From assembly GCA_963714455.1 (NCBI GenBank), contig CAVQON010000021.1:62001-126000 (forward strand): a stretch of 64,000 nt of DNA, written 5' to 3'. The DNA is from CAVQGZ01 sp963714455. GTDB lineage: Bacteria; Actinomycetota; Actinomycetes; Jiangellales; Jiangellaceae. Below, in pieces: positions 18,500-27,045 of the stretch (its first letter is position 1; the number at the start of each line of letters is the position of its first letter). The translations under genes were made by a program, and so were the position numbers. The notes under the pieces were generated by a model. It was not told where the DNA came from. It saw nothing but the letters and a program-made list of their open reading frames with translations, and did not search any database.

Positions 18500-18602
18500 G
18501 TGTACACGAATCCCCACATTCGTTGCCGACGGCGCTCGGCGACCTGGGCAGACGCGGGGGGACAGGGTCGGAGAACGCGCGAATGTGGGGATTCAGGTAC
18601 AC
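18500..18602. repeat. Long inverted repeat in divergent promoter region
   Basis: Two 23-bp arms, 18500-18522 and 18580-18602, are inverted copies matching at 21 of 23 positions (core GAATCCCCACATTCG, outer GTGTAC), separated by 57 bp. They lie between the divergently transcribed sulfur-operon regulator and the YciO-type gene. Each arm could be a regulator half-site allowing looping, or the pair could be the ends of a small non-coding element. Confidence 0.7.
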
Positions 18603-18637
18603 GCGTCGTCGTCACGGTCGGCCGTAGGCTTGCTCGG

Positions 18638-19270
18638 GTGGCCCGCTACTTCGACGTGCACCCCCACGACCCGCAGCCGCGCAGCGTGGCGCAGGTGGCA
18701 GCGATGATCCGCGACGACGACGCGCTGGTGGCCTACCCGACCGACTCCGGGTACGCGCTGGGTTGCCGCTTCGGCAGCACGACGGGGCCTGAGCGCATCC
18801 GCCGCATCCGCCATCTCGACGACAAGCACCACTTCACGCTGGTCATCTCCGACTTCGCCCAGCTCGGCCAGTTCGTCATCCTCGACAACTCGGCGTTCCG
18901 GTCGATCAAGGCCGCCACCCCGGGGCCGTACACGTTCATCCTGCCCGCCACCAAAGAGGTGCCCCGACGCCTGGCCCACCCCAAGAAGCGCACGGTGGGG
19001 GTGCGCATCCCCGACCATCGATTCGTGCGGGCGCTGCTGCGCGAGCTGGACGAGCCGATGGTGTCGAGCACGCTGCTGATGCCGGGGCACGAGCACCCCA
19101 TGACGGACGGATGGCTGGTCAAGGAGGAGCTCGACCACGTGGTCGACGCGGTCGTCGACACCGGCGACGGGTCGGGCGAGGTCGTCGAGCCGACCACGGT
19201 GGTCGACTGGTCCGGCGGCTACCCCGAGGTGGTGCGGGCGGGAGCAGGCTCGACCGACATCGTCGAGTAG
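18638..19270 (+). CDS. YciO/YrdC/Sua5-family protein
   Basis: A 210-residue protein of the YrdC-like family (threonylcarbamoyl-AMP synthase fold). Recognisable elements are 'VAYPTDSGYALGC', 'LDDKHHFTLV' and 'TPGPYTFIL...VPRRL', with 'VGVRIPDH' following. The KH(H/F)xL signature and length fit the YciO subgroup, whose role in tRNA t6A formation is not established, rather than the full Sua5. GTG start at 18638. It is divergent from the sulfur operon and probably unrelated to it. Confidence 0.85.
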   Translation: MARYFDVHPHDPQPRSVAQVAAMIRDDDALVAYPTDSGYALGCRFGSTTGPERIRRIRHLDDKHHFTLVISDFAQLGQFVILDNSAFRSIKAATPGPYTFILPATKEVPRRLAHPKKRTVGVRIPDHRFVRALLRELDEPMVSSTLLMPGHEHPMTDGWLVKEELDHVVDAVVDTGDGSGEVVEPTTVVDWSGGYPEVVRAGAGSTDIVE

Positions 19271-19282
19271 CTCACGTGGTCC

Positions 19283-20293
19283 TCAGGCGTCGTAGGTGTC
19301 GTAGAACGCCTTGAGGCGTGCCTGCACGCGGTCGTGCAGGTAGCCGGTGTCGGCAAGGTGCTGCACGGCTGGCACTGCCAGCGGAACCACTGCCTCGATC
19401 ACCGTGTCGGCGTCCACGCCCAGCTCGGACAGGACGTCGGCGATCGGTCGGTCGCCGTGCTCGGCGAAGAACCCGGCGACGGCATCACCGACCAGGCTTT
19501 CGACGAAGTCGGTCTCGCGCAGCGTCAGCCACTGGTTCCAGGCGAGTCCGGCGATGGTGGCGAGGTCGTCGTCGCTCACCAGGTCTGCCCCGCCTGCGAT
19601 CGGGCGCTGCGCCGCGGCTTCCCACGCCTGCTCGGCCATCGTGACGACGAGCTCGTCGTCGAGCATGGCGTCCAAGAAGCGCTGGCTCTCGCGCACCGTG
19701 TCGGCGATGTTGGCGTCGACGAAGGCGATCAGCTGCTTGTCGACGTTCTTCTCCAGGTTCGGCGCCGCCGCGCCGATGCCGCGCTGCCCCAGCCGCACCA
19801 GCGACGACGCCCCCGGGATGCGCTTGGCGAGCACGTTCTCGGTGAGCAGGTAGCTCTTGACCCCGTGGTAGACCACGTGGGCGACGAGCCGGGTGTACGC
19901 CTTGGACGTCGTGACCTGCTCCATCAGCGCGTTGCGGGCCGTGTCCATGCCGGCCACCGCGCGGGCCCACTCGCCCGCCTGCTCGCGGTCGAGCACCTCG
20001 GCCACGGTCTCGCTCGCCTCGACCAGCGTCGCCCGAGCAGTGACCATGACGTCACACAGGTGCTGCGCCATCTCGTCCCCGGTGATCGAACGTGCCGAGG
20101 TGACGGCCACCGACGTGACGGTCTGGGGGTCGGCGACCTCGGCGAGCGTGACCCCACCCAGCCACTCGAAGAGCGCGCCGACCTCGTCGCGCACGGTCTG
20201 CTCGAGCCCCTCCCCGGTGAGGCGGCTCAGCTCGAACCGGACGTGGGCGTCGAGCATGGCGTCGTCGGTGGGCACGATGGCGGCTCCAGACAT
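19283..20293 (-). CDS. Conserved hypothetical protein
   Basis: A 336-residue mostly helical soluble protein starting MSGAAIVPTDD at 20293 (the frame continues upstream but without support). It contains no signal peptide or clear membrane helix and no motif I recognise. The C-terminal part has repeated acidic helices ('FAEHGDRPIADVLSELGVD'). It ends 12 bp from the YciO-type stop (convergent) and starts 193 bp from the divergent BrkB gene. Function unknown. Confidence 0.6.
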   Translation of the reverse strand: MSGAAIVPTDDAMLDAHVRFELSRLTGEGLEQTVRDEVGALFEWLGGVTLAEVADPQTVTSVAVTSARSITGDEMAQHLCDVMVTARATLVEASETVAEVLDREQAGEWARAVAGMDTARNALMEQVTTSKAYTRLVAHVVYHGVKSYLLTENVLAKRIPGASSLVRLGQRGIGAAAPNLEKNVDKQLIAFVDANIADTVRESQRFLDAMLDDELVVTMAEQAWEAAAQRPIAGGADLVSDDDLATIAGLAWNQWLTLRETDFVESLVGDAVAGFFAEHGDRPIADVLSELGVDADTVIEAVVPLAVPAVQHLADTGYLHDRVQARLKAFYDTYDA

Positions 20294-20486
20294 CAGGGGG
20301 GAGAGCCCAGCATGGCCCATGCGACGGGCCACCGCGTGCTCACCGTCCCGCGACCGCCCAGTCGTGGCGCTGGGGCAGCGAGTTGGCTGCCACCCGCACG
20401 TGGACGGCGCGCAGACGGTTGACTGGTCCACGAACCTGTCCTGTGTGCCCGGTGCGGCGCGCTACGTCGAGAGGAAAGAGGCCACC

Positions 20487-21536
20487 GTGGCTATCACGAC
20501 GACGCCCCCGCCGATCCCGGGCGAGGTGATCGACCCGCCCCAGAAGGCGACGCCGGCCAAGGTGCGGGAGCTGGACGCCCAAGACGGGGCGGTGGGCACC
20601 GGGGTCGGCGTCGGCTACCGGGCCTTCGCCCGCTTCTCGCACGCCAAGGCCTCGCTGCTGGCCGCCGGCACCACCTACTACATGTTCCTGGCGATGTTCT
20701 CCATCATCGCCTTCGGCTACGGCGTCGCCGCTGTTCTCGGTGCCGACCAGATCTCGGAGTACCTCACCGAGGCCATCGGCGAGGCGTTCCCCGGCCTGCT
20801 CGGCGACGAGGGCATCGACCCTGCCGAGCTGCGCGCCGTCGGCCAGACCGCCGGGCTGATCGGTCTTGTCGGTCTGCTCTACGCGGGCAGCGCCTCGATC
20901 AACGCCGCGAACCAGTCGATCCACCTCATCTACGGCGCGCCGAAAGATCCGCGCAACATCGTCGTGGGACGGGCGCGGCTGCTGGCCTGGCTCGCTGTGC
21001 TCGGCCCGCTGATCCTGCTCTCGTTCGTCACCTCCAGCTTCACCGCCGACCTGTCGACCCGAGCGCTGACTGCCCTGGGCGTCGACTGGGAGGGTCCGGG
21101 ATTCATCCTCCCGGCGCTCGCACTCGTGCTCGCGCTGGCGTTCAACTTCTTGGTGATCTACCTGCTGCTGGGCAACCTCGGCGGCATTCGTCCCCCCAAG
21201 CGGGCGCGAGTCATCGGGTCGGGCGTCGGTGCGGTCGTTGTCGAGATCCTCAAGACGGCGATGACCCTGCTCATCGGTTTCACCATCGACAAGCCGCAGT
21301 ACGGCGCCATCGCCGCGCCGATCGGCATCCTCTTCGTGCTCTTCCTGCTGACGATGGCGCTGTACTCGAGCGCGGCGCTGACCGCGGGCATCGCCGACAA
21401 GGACGTGCCACTCGACCGGCTGGAACCCGACAGCGTCGACGACGCGCAGGCGGCAACCGGGGACGCCACGGACGAGACCGCGGCCATGCCCGGCGCGAGC
21501 GCCGTCGCCGACGACGAGCAGCACACCCGCACCTGA
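20487..21536 (+). CDS. YihY/BrkB-family membrane protein
   Basis: A 349-residue inner-membrane protein of the YihY/BrkB family (formerly called 'ribonuclease BN'). The N-terminal 45 residues are cytoplasmic, followed by about six helices; 'FSHAKASLLAAGTTYYMFLAMF' around residues 48-70 is the family hallmark. The acidic C-terminal tail is cytoplasmic. The GTG at 20487 is preceded by GAGGAAAGAGG. The molecular role of this family is not firmly known. Confidence 0.88.
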   Translation: MAITTTPPPIPGEVIDPPQKATPAKVRELDAQDGAVGTGVGVGYRAFARFSHAKASLLAAGTTYYMFLAMFSIIAFGYGVAAVLGADQISEYLTEAIGEAFPGLLGDEGIDPAELRAVGQTAGLIGLVGLLYAGSASINAANQSIHLIYGAPKDPRNIVVGRARLLAWLAVLGPLILLSFVTSSFTADLSTRALTALGVDWEGPGFILPALALVLALAFNFLVIYLLLGNLGGIRPPKRARVIGSGVGAVVVEILKTAMTLLIGFTIDKPQYGAIAAPIGILFVLFLLTMALYSSAALTAGIADKDVPLDRLEPDSVDDAQAATGDATDETAAMPGASAVADDEQHTRT

Positions 21537-21551
21537 GCACGACGGCACACG

Positions 21552-22847
21552 GTGCTCAAGCTCTCGGTCGTCGGCGAGCGGTTCCGCTCGCGCCTGTGGC
21601 CGATCCCGGCCACCGCTGCGGTGCTTGCTGGAGTCTCCGCGACGCTGCTGTCGACGGTGCGCCCCGAGCCCGACGCCGAGTCGGTGCTCTGGCCCGGCGA
21701 GCCCTCGTCGGCCCGCGGGCTGCTGGAGGTGCTGGCCGGCACGTCGCTCACCGTGGTCGCCCTGGTGTTCAGCCTCTTCCTCGTCGCCCTTCAGCTCGCT
21801 GCCTCGCAGTACTCGCCGCGTCTGCTGCGCACCTTCTCGCGCGACCCGTGGGTGCAGGCGTCGCTGGCGGTGCTGATCTCGACGTTCGTGTTCTCGTTGG
21901 TGACGCTGGCACTCTTCGGAACGATCGACCAGCCGCCGCGCATCTCGGTAGCGGTGGCGGTGGTGCTCGGGCTCGCCGGGGTGGGCGCCTTGGTGGGTGC
22001 GGTCGCCCACATCGTCTCGTCCCTGCGCGTGGAGACGATGATGACCGAGACGCACGACGACGCGGCCCGGGTGATCGACGCCTCCCTCGGCGGGGGAGAG
22101 CACGGGCCCCGGCCCGCGGGCTGGCCACCGGTCGGCTCGCCGGGCGACGAGCCTCGTGAGCTGTCTGCTGCGCGCAGCGGGTTCGTCCAGGCCGTGGGCC
22201 GTCCGCGGCTCGTGTCGTGGGCGCAGCGACACGGCGCCTACGTCCAGCTCGACGTCACGCCCGGCGACCACGTGCTCGCCGGCCGACCGCTCGGCCGGGT
22301 GTGGTTCGCGGGCACCGGGGACGACGCCGCCGACCGGGACGAGGCTCCGGACGTCGATGAGATCGTCTCCGCGGTGATGATCGGCTACGAACGCACCCCG
22401 GACGAAGACCCGGCGTTCGGCATCGTCCAGCTCGTGGACGTGGCCGTCCGCGCGCTGTCCCCGAGCATGAACGACCCGACCTCGGCCGTGCACGCGATCG
22501 GCCACGTCGCGGCCCTGCTGGGCCAGGTCGCGGTCAGCGACCGCGGGGCCTTCCGGCTCAGCCGCGCCAAGGACGAGACGGTGCGGCTGGTCGAGCGTGA
22601 GCGCACGGTCACCGAGTACCTCGCCGTGACGTGCCGACCGCTGGTGCGCGCCGGCGGGACTCATCCGCAGGTGCTGCTGGCCCTGATCGACCTGCTCGAC
22701 TACGTCCGTGCCGCCGCGCCGGACGCCGAGTCGTCCGTCGACGCCGAGCTGGCCTACCTGCTGCGCGGCGCCGAGAACGATCTGGCCGACGAGACCGACC
22801 GCGAGGCCGTCCGGGCCGCTGCGCGACGCATCACCGACCCACGATGA
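21552..22847 (+). CDS. DUF2254 membrane protein
   Basis: A 431-residue protein with about four N-terminal transmembrane helices (18-165) and a long soluble C-terminal region, matching DUF2254 ('LVFSLFLVALQLAASQYSPRLL' after the second helix, later 'AVRALSPSMNDPTSA'). Family function is unknown. GTG start 15 bp after the BrkB stop, so the two membrane genes are likely co-transcribed. Confidence 0.85.
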   Translation: MLKLSVVGERFRSRLWPIPATAAVLAGVSATLLSTVRPEPDAESVLWPGEPSSARGLLEVLAGTSLTVVALVFSLFLVALQLAASQYSPRLLRTFSRDPWVQASLAVLISTFVFSLVTLALFGTIDQPPRISVAVAVVLGLAGVGALVGAVAHIVSSLRVETMMTETHDDAARVIDASLGGGEHGPRPAGWPPVGSPGDEPRELSAARSGFVQAVGRPRLVSWAQRHGAYVQLDVTPGDHVLAGRPLGRVWFAGTGDDAADRDEAPDVDEIVSAVMIGYERTPDEDPAFGIVQLVDVAVRALSPSMNDPTSAVHAIGHVAALLGQVAVSDRGAFRLSRAKDETVRLVERERTVTEYLAVTCRPLVRAGGTHPQVLLALIDLLDYVRAAAPDAESSVDAELAYLLRGAENDLADETDREAVRAAARRITDPR

Positions 22848-23017
22848 GAGCGCACCGGCACAGCCGGCCGGCCACGGTGGATGTCAGGCGCCGCGCTCGT
22901 CGCCGTGGGCTTGCTTGTCGGCCCGGGAGGCGTCAGCCTGCTCTCCTGACCAGACCGGGTGGACGTCGTCGTCCTGGCGATCTCATCTGCCACCCCCGGC
23001 ACGGCGAGGGGTGAGGC

Positions 23018-24301
23018 GTGGTCGACACGGGGGACGTGCTCTACCTCGTCGCCGGCGTCGGACTGCTTCTCGCGGCGGCGTTGCCGGGCCTGGCCAGGGG
23101 CCGGGCGTTCTCGGCGCCCATGCTCTTCCTGCTTCTGGGGGTCGCTGTCGGCCTGCTGCCGATCGACGTCCCACCGCTGATCGTCGGTGCCGAGGCGACC
23201 GAGCAGGCTCGGGCCTGGACCGAGCGCATCACCGAGGTCGTGGTGATCGTCGCCCTGTTCGGAGTCGGCCTGGCGATCGACCGTCCCTTCTCGTTGCGTG
23301 GCTGGTCGTCGACGTGGCGGATGCTGGTCGTGGTGATGCCGCTGTCGATAGCCGGGGTCGCGGTCACCGGGTGGTGGCTCGCCGGCCTCGTCCCGGCGGC
23401 TGCGTTGCTGCTCGGTGCGGTGCTGGCGCCCACCGACCCCGTGCTCGCCTCCGAGGTGCAGGTGGGCGAGCCGTCCGACGAGTCCGACGGCGACGAGGAC
23501 GAGGTGCGGTTCGCCCTGACGTCGGAGGCAGGTCTCAACGACGGGCTGGCCTTTCCGTTCGTGTACGCCGCGATCTTCTTGGTCACGGCGGGGGTCGCGG
23601 AGTGGGGACTGCGGTGGGTCGCCTGGGAGCTGGTCGGCAAGACGGTCGTCGGGGCCGCCGTCGGGGCGCTCATCGGCTACCTCATCGCGCGCCTGGCGTT
23701 CGCGCGGGCCGCACGGGTGCTCCGCTTCGCCGAGACAGCCGAGGCGCTCGTCGCTCTGGCCGCCGTGGCCCTGGCCTACGGGGCCGCGGAGAGCCTGCAG
23801 GGCTACGGCTTCGTGGCTGTCTTCGTGGCCGCCCTGGTGCTGCGCGGGTACGAGCGCACCCATGAGTTCCATTCGGTGATGCATCGTTTCATCGAGCAGA
23901 TCGAGCGCCTGCTGACCCTGGGCGTGCTGCTGGCCCTCGGGTACGCCAGCGTGCACGGGCTGTTCGACGCCCTGACGTGGCAGGCGGCGGCGGTGGGGGT
24001 GCTGCTCGTCGTGGCGATCCGGCCGCTCGTGGGCTGGCTCAGCCTGCTGGGGTCGAGCATGTCCGGCTCGCAGCGCCTCGCCGTCGCCTTCTTCGGCGTC
24101 CGGGGCATCGGGTCGTTCTACTACCTCGCCTACGCGGCCGGTCAGGCGACGTTCGAGGGTCTCGACGTGCTGTGGGCGACCGTCGGTTTCACCGTCGTGC
24201 TGTCGGTGGTGGTGCACGGGGTCGCGGCCGGACCGGCCATGGAGTGGGTCGACCGTCGAACCGCAGCAGCACCACCGGCAGGTCGTGGCAAGGCCGACTA
24301 G
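23018..24301 (+). CDS. Cation:proton antiporter (CPA family)
   Basis: A 427-residue membrane protein with about twelve hydrophobic helices of the Na+(K+)/H+ exchanger fold. The conserved ion-site region 'LLGAVLAPTDPVLASEVQ' and 'SEAGLNDGLAFPFVY' are characteristic of CPA1-type exchangers, with Asp in the TDP and NDG motifs. There is no C-terminal TrkA domain. It would exchange Na+ or K+ for protons in pH or salt homeostasis. Its stop overlaps the convergent phospholipase gene by 4 bp. Confidence 0.9.
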   Translation: MVDTGDVLYLVAGVGLLLAAALPGLARGRAFSAPMLFLLLGVAVGLLPIDVPPLIVGAEATEQARAWTERITEVVVIVALFGVGLAIDRPFSLRGWSSTWRMLVVVMPLSIAGVAVTGWWLAGLVPAAALLLGAVLAPTDPVLASEVQVGEPSDESDGDEDEVRFALTSEAGLNDGLAFPFVYAAIFLVTAGVAEWGLRWVAWELVGKTVVGAAVGALIGYLIARLAFARAARVLRFAETAEALVALAAVALAYGAAESLQGYGFVAVFVAALVLRGYERTHEFHSVMHRFIEQIERLLTLGVLLALGYASVHGLFDALTWQAAAVGVLLVVAIRPLVGWLSLLGSSMSGSQRLAVAFFGVRGIGSFYYLAYAAGQATFEGLDVLWATVGFTVVLSVVVHGVAAGPAMEWVDRRTAAAPPAGRGKAD

Positions 24302-25461
24302 AGGTAGCGGCGCAGTGCTCCCGCTGCCGTCTCGCCGGCCCGCTGCACCGCTGAGCGTCGTCGCCACCGTTGCGGCGACACCGGCTCGGCGCGGTCGCAG
24401 TCGTCGAAGAAGTGAGCGCGCAGCTCGGTCGGGACCGACCCGCCGTACACGATGATCGCGACCTCTTCGTCGTGGTCCAGCGAGCGGCGGTTGTAGTTGG
24501 ACGAGCCCACCATCGCGATGCGGTCGTCCACCGTGAGCACCTTGGTGTGCAGCATCGTCGGCTGGTAGCGCCACAGCCGCACGCCGGCGTCGAGCAGGGT
24601 CTCGTAGTGGCGCTCGCTGCCGAGCCGCGACAACGTCTTGTCGTAGTGCGGACCGGGCAGCAGCAGGTCGACCTGCACGCCCCGGGCGGCGCAGTCGGTG
24701 AGCAGCGTCAAGAAGTGCCGGTCGGGCGCGAAGTACGCAGTCTGCAACGTCACGCGTTCGCGCGCCGAGGTGAGCAGGCCGTACCAGGCGGTCTGCATGT
24801 CGTCCCACCCGACGGTCGCGGTGCCCCGCACGACGTGCACGACGTCGCGTCCGGCCGGGTGCAGCGGCGGGTACGAGGTCTGCGTCCGGTCGACATGGCC
24901 GGTCGTCTCCGCCCAGTTCTGCACGAAGGCGGCCTGCAGCCCGGCAACCGCCGGCCCGTCGACGCGCACCTGGGTGTCGCGCCACTCCGACGGGTCGCGC
25001 GCGTCGCCGTCCCACTCCTCGGCGATGCCGACCCCGCCGGTGAAAGCCACCGACCCGTCCACGACGAGCACCTTGCGGTGGGTGCGGTGGTTGTGCACGA
25101 ACGGTGAGCGCAGCCACGGCGGGCGGAAGAACTCCACGTGCGCCCCGGCGTCGCGCATCTGGGTGGTCAGCGCCCGGTCCATGCGCGCGCCACCGACCGC
25201 GTCGATGAGCACCCGCACCCGCAGCCCGGCCTGCGCGCGTTCGGCGAGGGCGTCGGCGAACGCCTCAGCCGGGCGCCCCGTCCAGTAGATGTAGGTGAGC
25301 AGGTCGACCGACTCCTGCGCGCCGGTGATGGCCTCCAGCATCGCCGGAAAGATCCGCATGCCGTTGCGCAGCGGCTGCACCAGGTTTCCCTCGGTCGCCG
25401 GAACCCCCAGCAGGGACTCGAGTCGACGACGGACGTCGTCCAGGTCGGCCACGACGACCAT
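24298..25461 (-). CDS. Phospholipase D-like/cardiolipin synthase-family protein
   Basis: A 387-residue phosphatidyltransferase-fold enzyme with two HKD motifs: 'HRKVLVVDG' near residue 128 and 'HTKVLTVDD' near residue 310. There are no N-terminal membrane helices, unlike cardiolipin synthase ClsA, so it resembles ClsB/YbhO-type or soluble PLD-like proteins. Probable substrate is a phospholipid such as phosphatidylglycerol. Two HKD motifs in one chain imply a monomeric active site. Confidence 0.88.
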   Translation of the reverse strand: MVVVADLDDVRRRLESLLGVPATEGNLVQPLRNGMRIFPAMLEAITGAQESVDLLTYIYWTGRPAEAFADALAERAQAGLRVRVLIDAVGGARMDRALTTQMRDAGAHVEFFRPPWLRSPFVHNHRTHRKVLVVDGSVAFTGGVGIAEEWDGDARDPSEWRDTQVRVDGPAVAGLQAAFVQNWAETTGHVDRTQTSYPPLHPAGRDVVHVVRGTATVGWDDMQTAWYGLLTSARERVTLQTAYFAPDRHFLTLLTDCAARGVQVDLLLPGPHYDKTLSRLGSERHYETLLDAGVRLWRYQPTMLHTKVLTVDDRIAMVGSSNYNRRSLDHDEEVAIIVYGGSVPTELRAHFFDDCDRAEPVSPQRWRRRSAVQRAGETAAGALRRYL

Positions 25462-25594
25462 CCTCTCAGCACGCCACGACGACCGGCATGTGATGCCTGC
25501 CCGTTCACCCGCCCGTGATGTGACCAGCCCGTCGAGAGGGCACCAGACCTAGCGTGAAGCACGTTCGATCACGTTCCCACGGAGAGGACCAACG

Positions 25595-25771
25595 ATGGGC
25601 GAGAACAACCCGACCGACGGCGCCACCGGCGACGACATCCGGGGCAAGGCCAAGGAGGCAGCGGGCAAGGCGACCGGCGACGAGTCGCTGGAGAACCAGG
25701 GCCGCACCGACCAGGCCAAGTCTGACCTGAAGGACGCTGCGAACAAGGTGAAGGACGCCTTCACGAACTGA
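25595..25771 (+). CDS. CsbD-family stress protein
   Basis: A 58-residue hydrophilic protein with the CsbD signature: 'DDIRGKAKEAAGKATGDESL' then 'GRTDQAKSDLKDAANKVKDAF'. CsbD proteins are abundant general-stress proteins of unknown mechanism, often sigma-B controlled. The ATG at 25595 follows GGAGAGGA. A strong hairpin terminator lies 13 bp downstream, so it forms a monocistronic, probably highly expressed unit. Confidence 0.9.
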   Translation: MGENNPTDGATGDDIRGKAKEAAGKATGDESLENQGRTDQAKSDLKDAANKVKDAFTN

Positions 25772-25783
25772 CCACCTTTCCCC

Positions 25784-25838
25784 GGCCCCGCCGGGTGAGT
25801 GACCGAACCCCCCCGCGGTCGTCTCACCCGGCGGGGCC
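25784..25838 (+). terminator. Strong hairpin terminator after csbD-like gene
   Basis: GGCCCCGCCGGGTGAG (25784-25799) pairs perfectly with CTCACCCGGCGGGGCC (25823-25838), a 16-bp GC-rich stem with a 23-nt loop, just after the CsbD stop. No clear U-tract follows, as is common for actinobacterial terminators. Confidence 0.75.
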
Positions 25839-25963
25839 CCGCTCGACCCGTCCCGACTGGTCGCAGCCGCCCCTGCGGGCGGTTACCGTATGTGCACGGG
25901 ATCTTCGTCCCACGCGGTGCTGAAGCAGTCGGTGCCACCTCTCTTCGGTCACGGAGTGGTGTC

Positions 25964-26953
25964 ATGCCGACCTCGCCTTCTCTCGCCCCGCTCTCGTTGC
26001 ACGACTGGCTCTCGGCCATGTCGCCCCTGCTCAGTGAGCGTCGCGCGCTCCCAGCCGACCTCGCTCACGACCTCGTGGCGCAAGGCGGGTCGTGGAACCC
26101 GCGTCGCAACCCGCTGTCGGTGGCGAGCCGTACCGCCGAGACCGCCCGGCTCGACCTGACCCTGGCCTGCGCGATGACGCACCACGCCCGCGCTGCCCTG
26201 CTGCTGGACGTGTGCGGGGCTGGTCAGGTCGTCAACGGCACGTTGCTGTGGGGCCTGCTCGGCGACGGCGCGTCCGCACGCCCCGGCGAGAGGTGGACGG
26301 TCTCCGGGTCGTTGGAGACCTGTTGCCGACCGCCGGAGCACAACGTGATCTACGTCGTCCTCGACCACGAGCGCGGGCACGTTCTCACGGTCACGACCGA
26401 CCCAGACCAACGCGGCCAGGTCGACGTCGGGCCGGCAGGCCCGGATGGACGGGCACGGGTCGCCCTCATCGCGGCGCCCGCCCGCATGCGGGGGCCGTTC
26501 ACCGACGAGACGGTGACGCAGGTCGCTGCGTTCGGTCGAGTTCTGGAGGCAGCCGCCTGGTACGGAGCCCTGACGAGCCTGGCCGACGCCCTCGTCGCGG
26601 GGCTTCGGGCGACCGGGGGTGAGGACGCGCGACTGCGCACGACCGTCGCCGAGACCGACGCCCTGCTCAGCGCCGCGTGGGGGAGCATCCGCGACGCCAC
26701 CTCCGTGTGGGAGCGGGGCCCCAGCTCGGCGGCGACCCTGGTGCACCACGTCGCCCGCGCCCGGACGTTGATCCGGGTCGCCGCAACGACTGTGCTGTCG
26801 AGCTACACCCCGCTCGAAGACGGCCCAAGCCGCGGTGACCGCGCCTCCCCACAGCTTCGAGAAGAGCTGGCCCGGTGGATGGGACGCGCCGAGCTCGACG
26901 CCGACTCTGCCGTCGTGGCCGAGGCTGTTCTGCGCGAAGGGCCGAGCTGGTGA
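25964..26953 (+). CDS. Hypothetical protein, possibly acyl-CoA dehydrogenase-like
   Basis: A 329-residue soluble protein; ATG at 25964 follows GGAG. The order of elements (N-terminal helices, a central beta region with 'NGTLLWGLLGDGASARPGERWTVSG', and a helical C-terminal part with 'AAFGRVLEAAAWYGALTSLADAL') vaguely recalls acyl-CoA dehydrogenases, but no flavin or CoA motif or catalytic Glu is evident. It lies just upstream of the AmmeMemoRadiSam genes, 92 bp away. I regard the family as unassigned. Confidence 0.5.
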   Translation: MPTSPSLAPLSLHDWLSAMSPLLSERRALPADLAHDLVAQGGSWNPRRNPLSVASRTAETARLDLTLACAMTHHARAALLLDVCGAGQVVNGTLLWGLLGDGASARPGERWTVSGSLETCCRPPEHNVIYVVLDHERGHVLTVTTDPDQRGQVDVGPAGPDGRARVALIAAPARMRGPFTDETVTQVAAFGRVLEAAAWYGALTSLADALVAGLRATGGEDARLRTTVAETDALLSAAWGSIRDATSVWERGPSSAATLVHHVARARTLIRVAATTVLSSYTPLEDGPSRGDRASPQLREELARWMGRAELDADSAVVAEAVLREGPSW

Positions 26954-27045
26954 GGGCGCTGCGCGCCCGAGCGTGACGAGATGTGGCCTTACGCCCCTGG
27001 CGCACGCCCGGCGTCGGCGTTCACTACGAGGTGGAGGTGGTCGCG

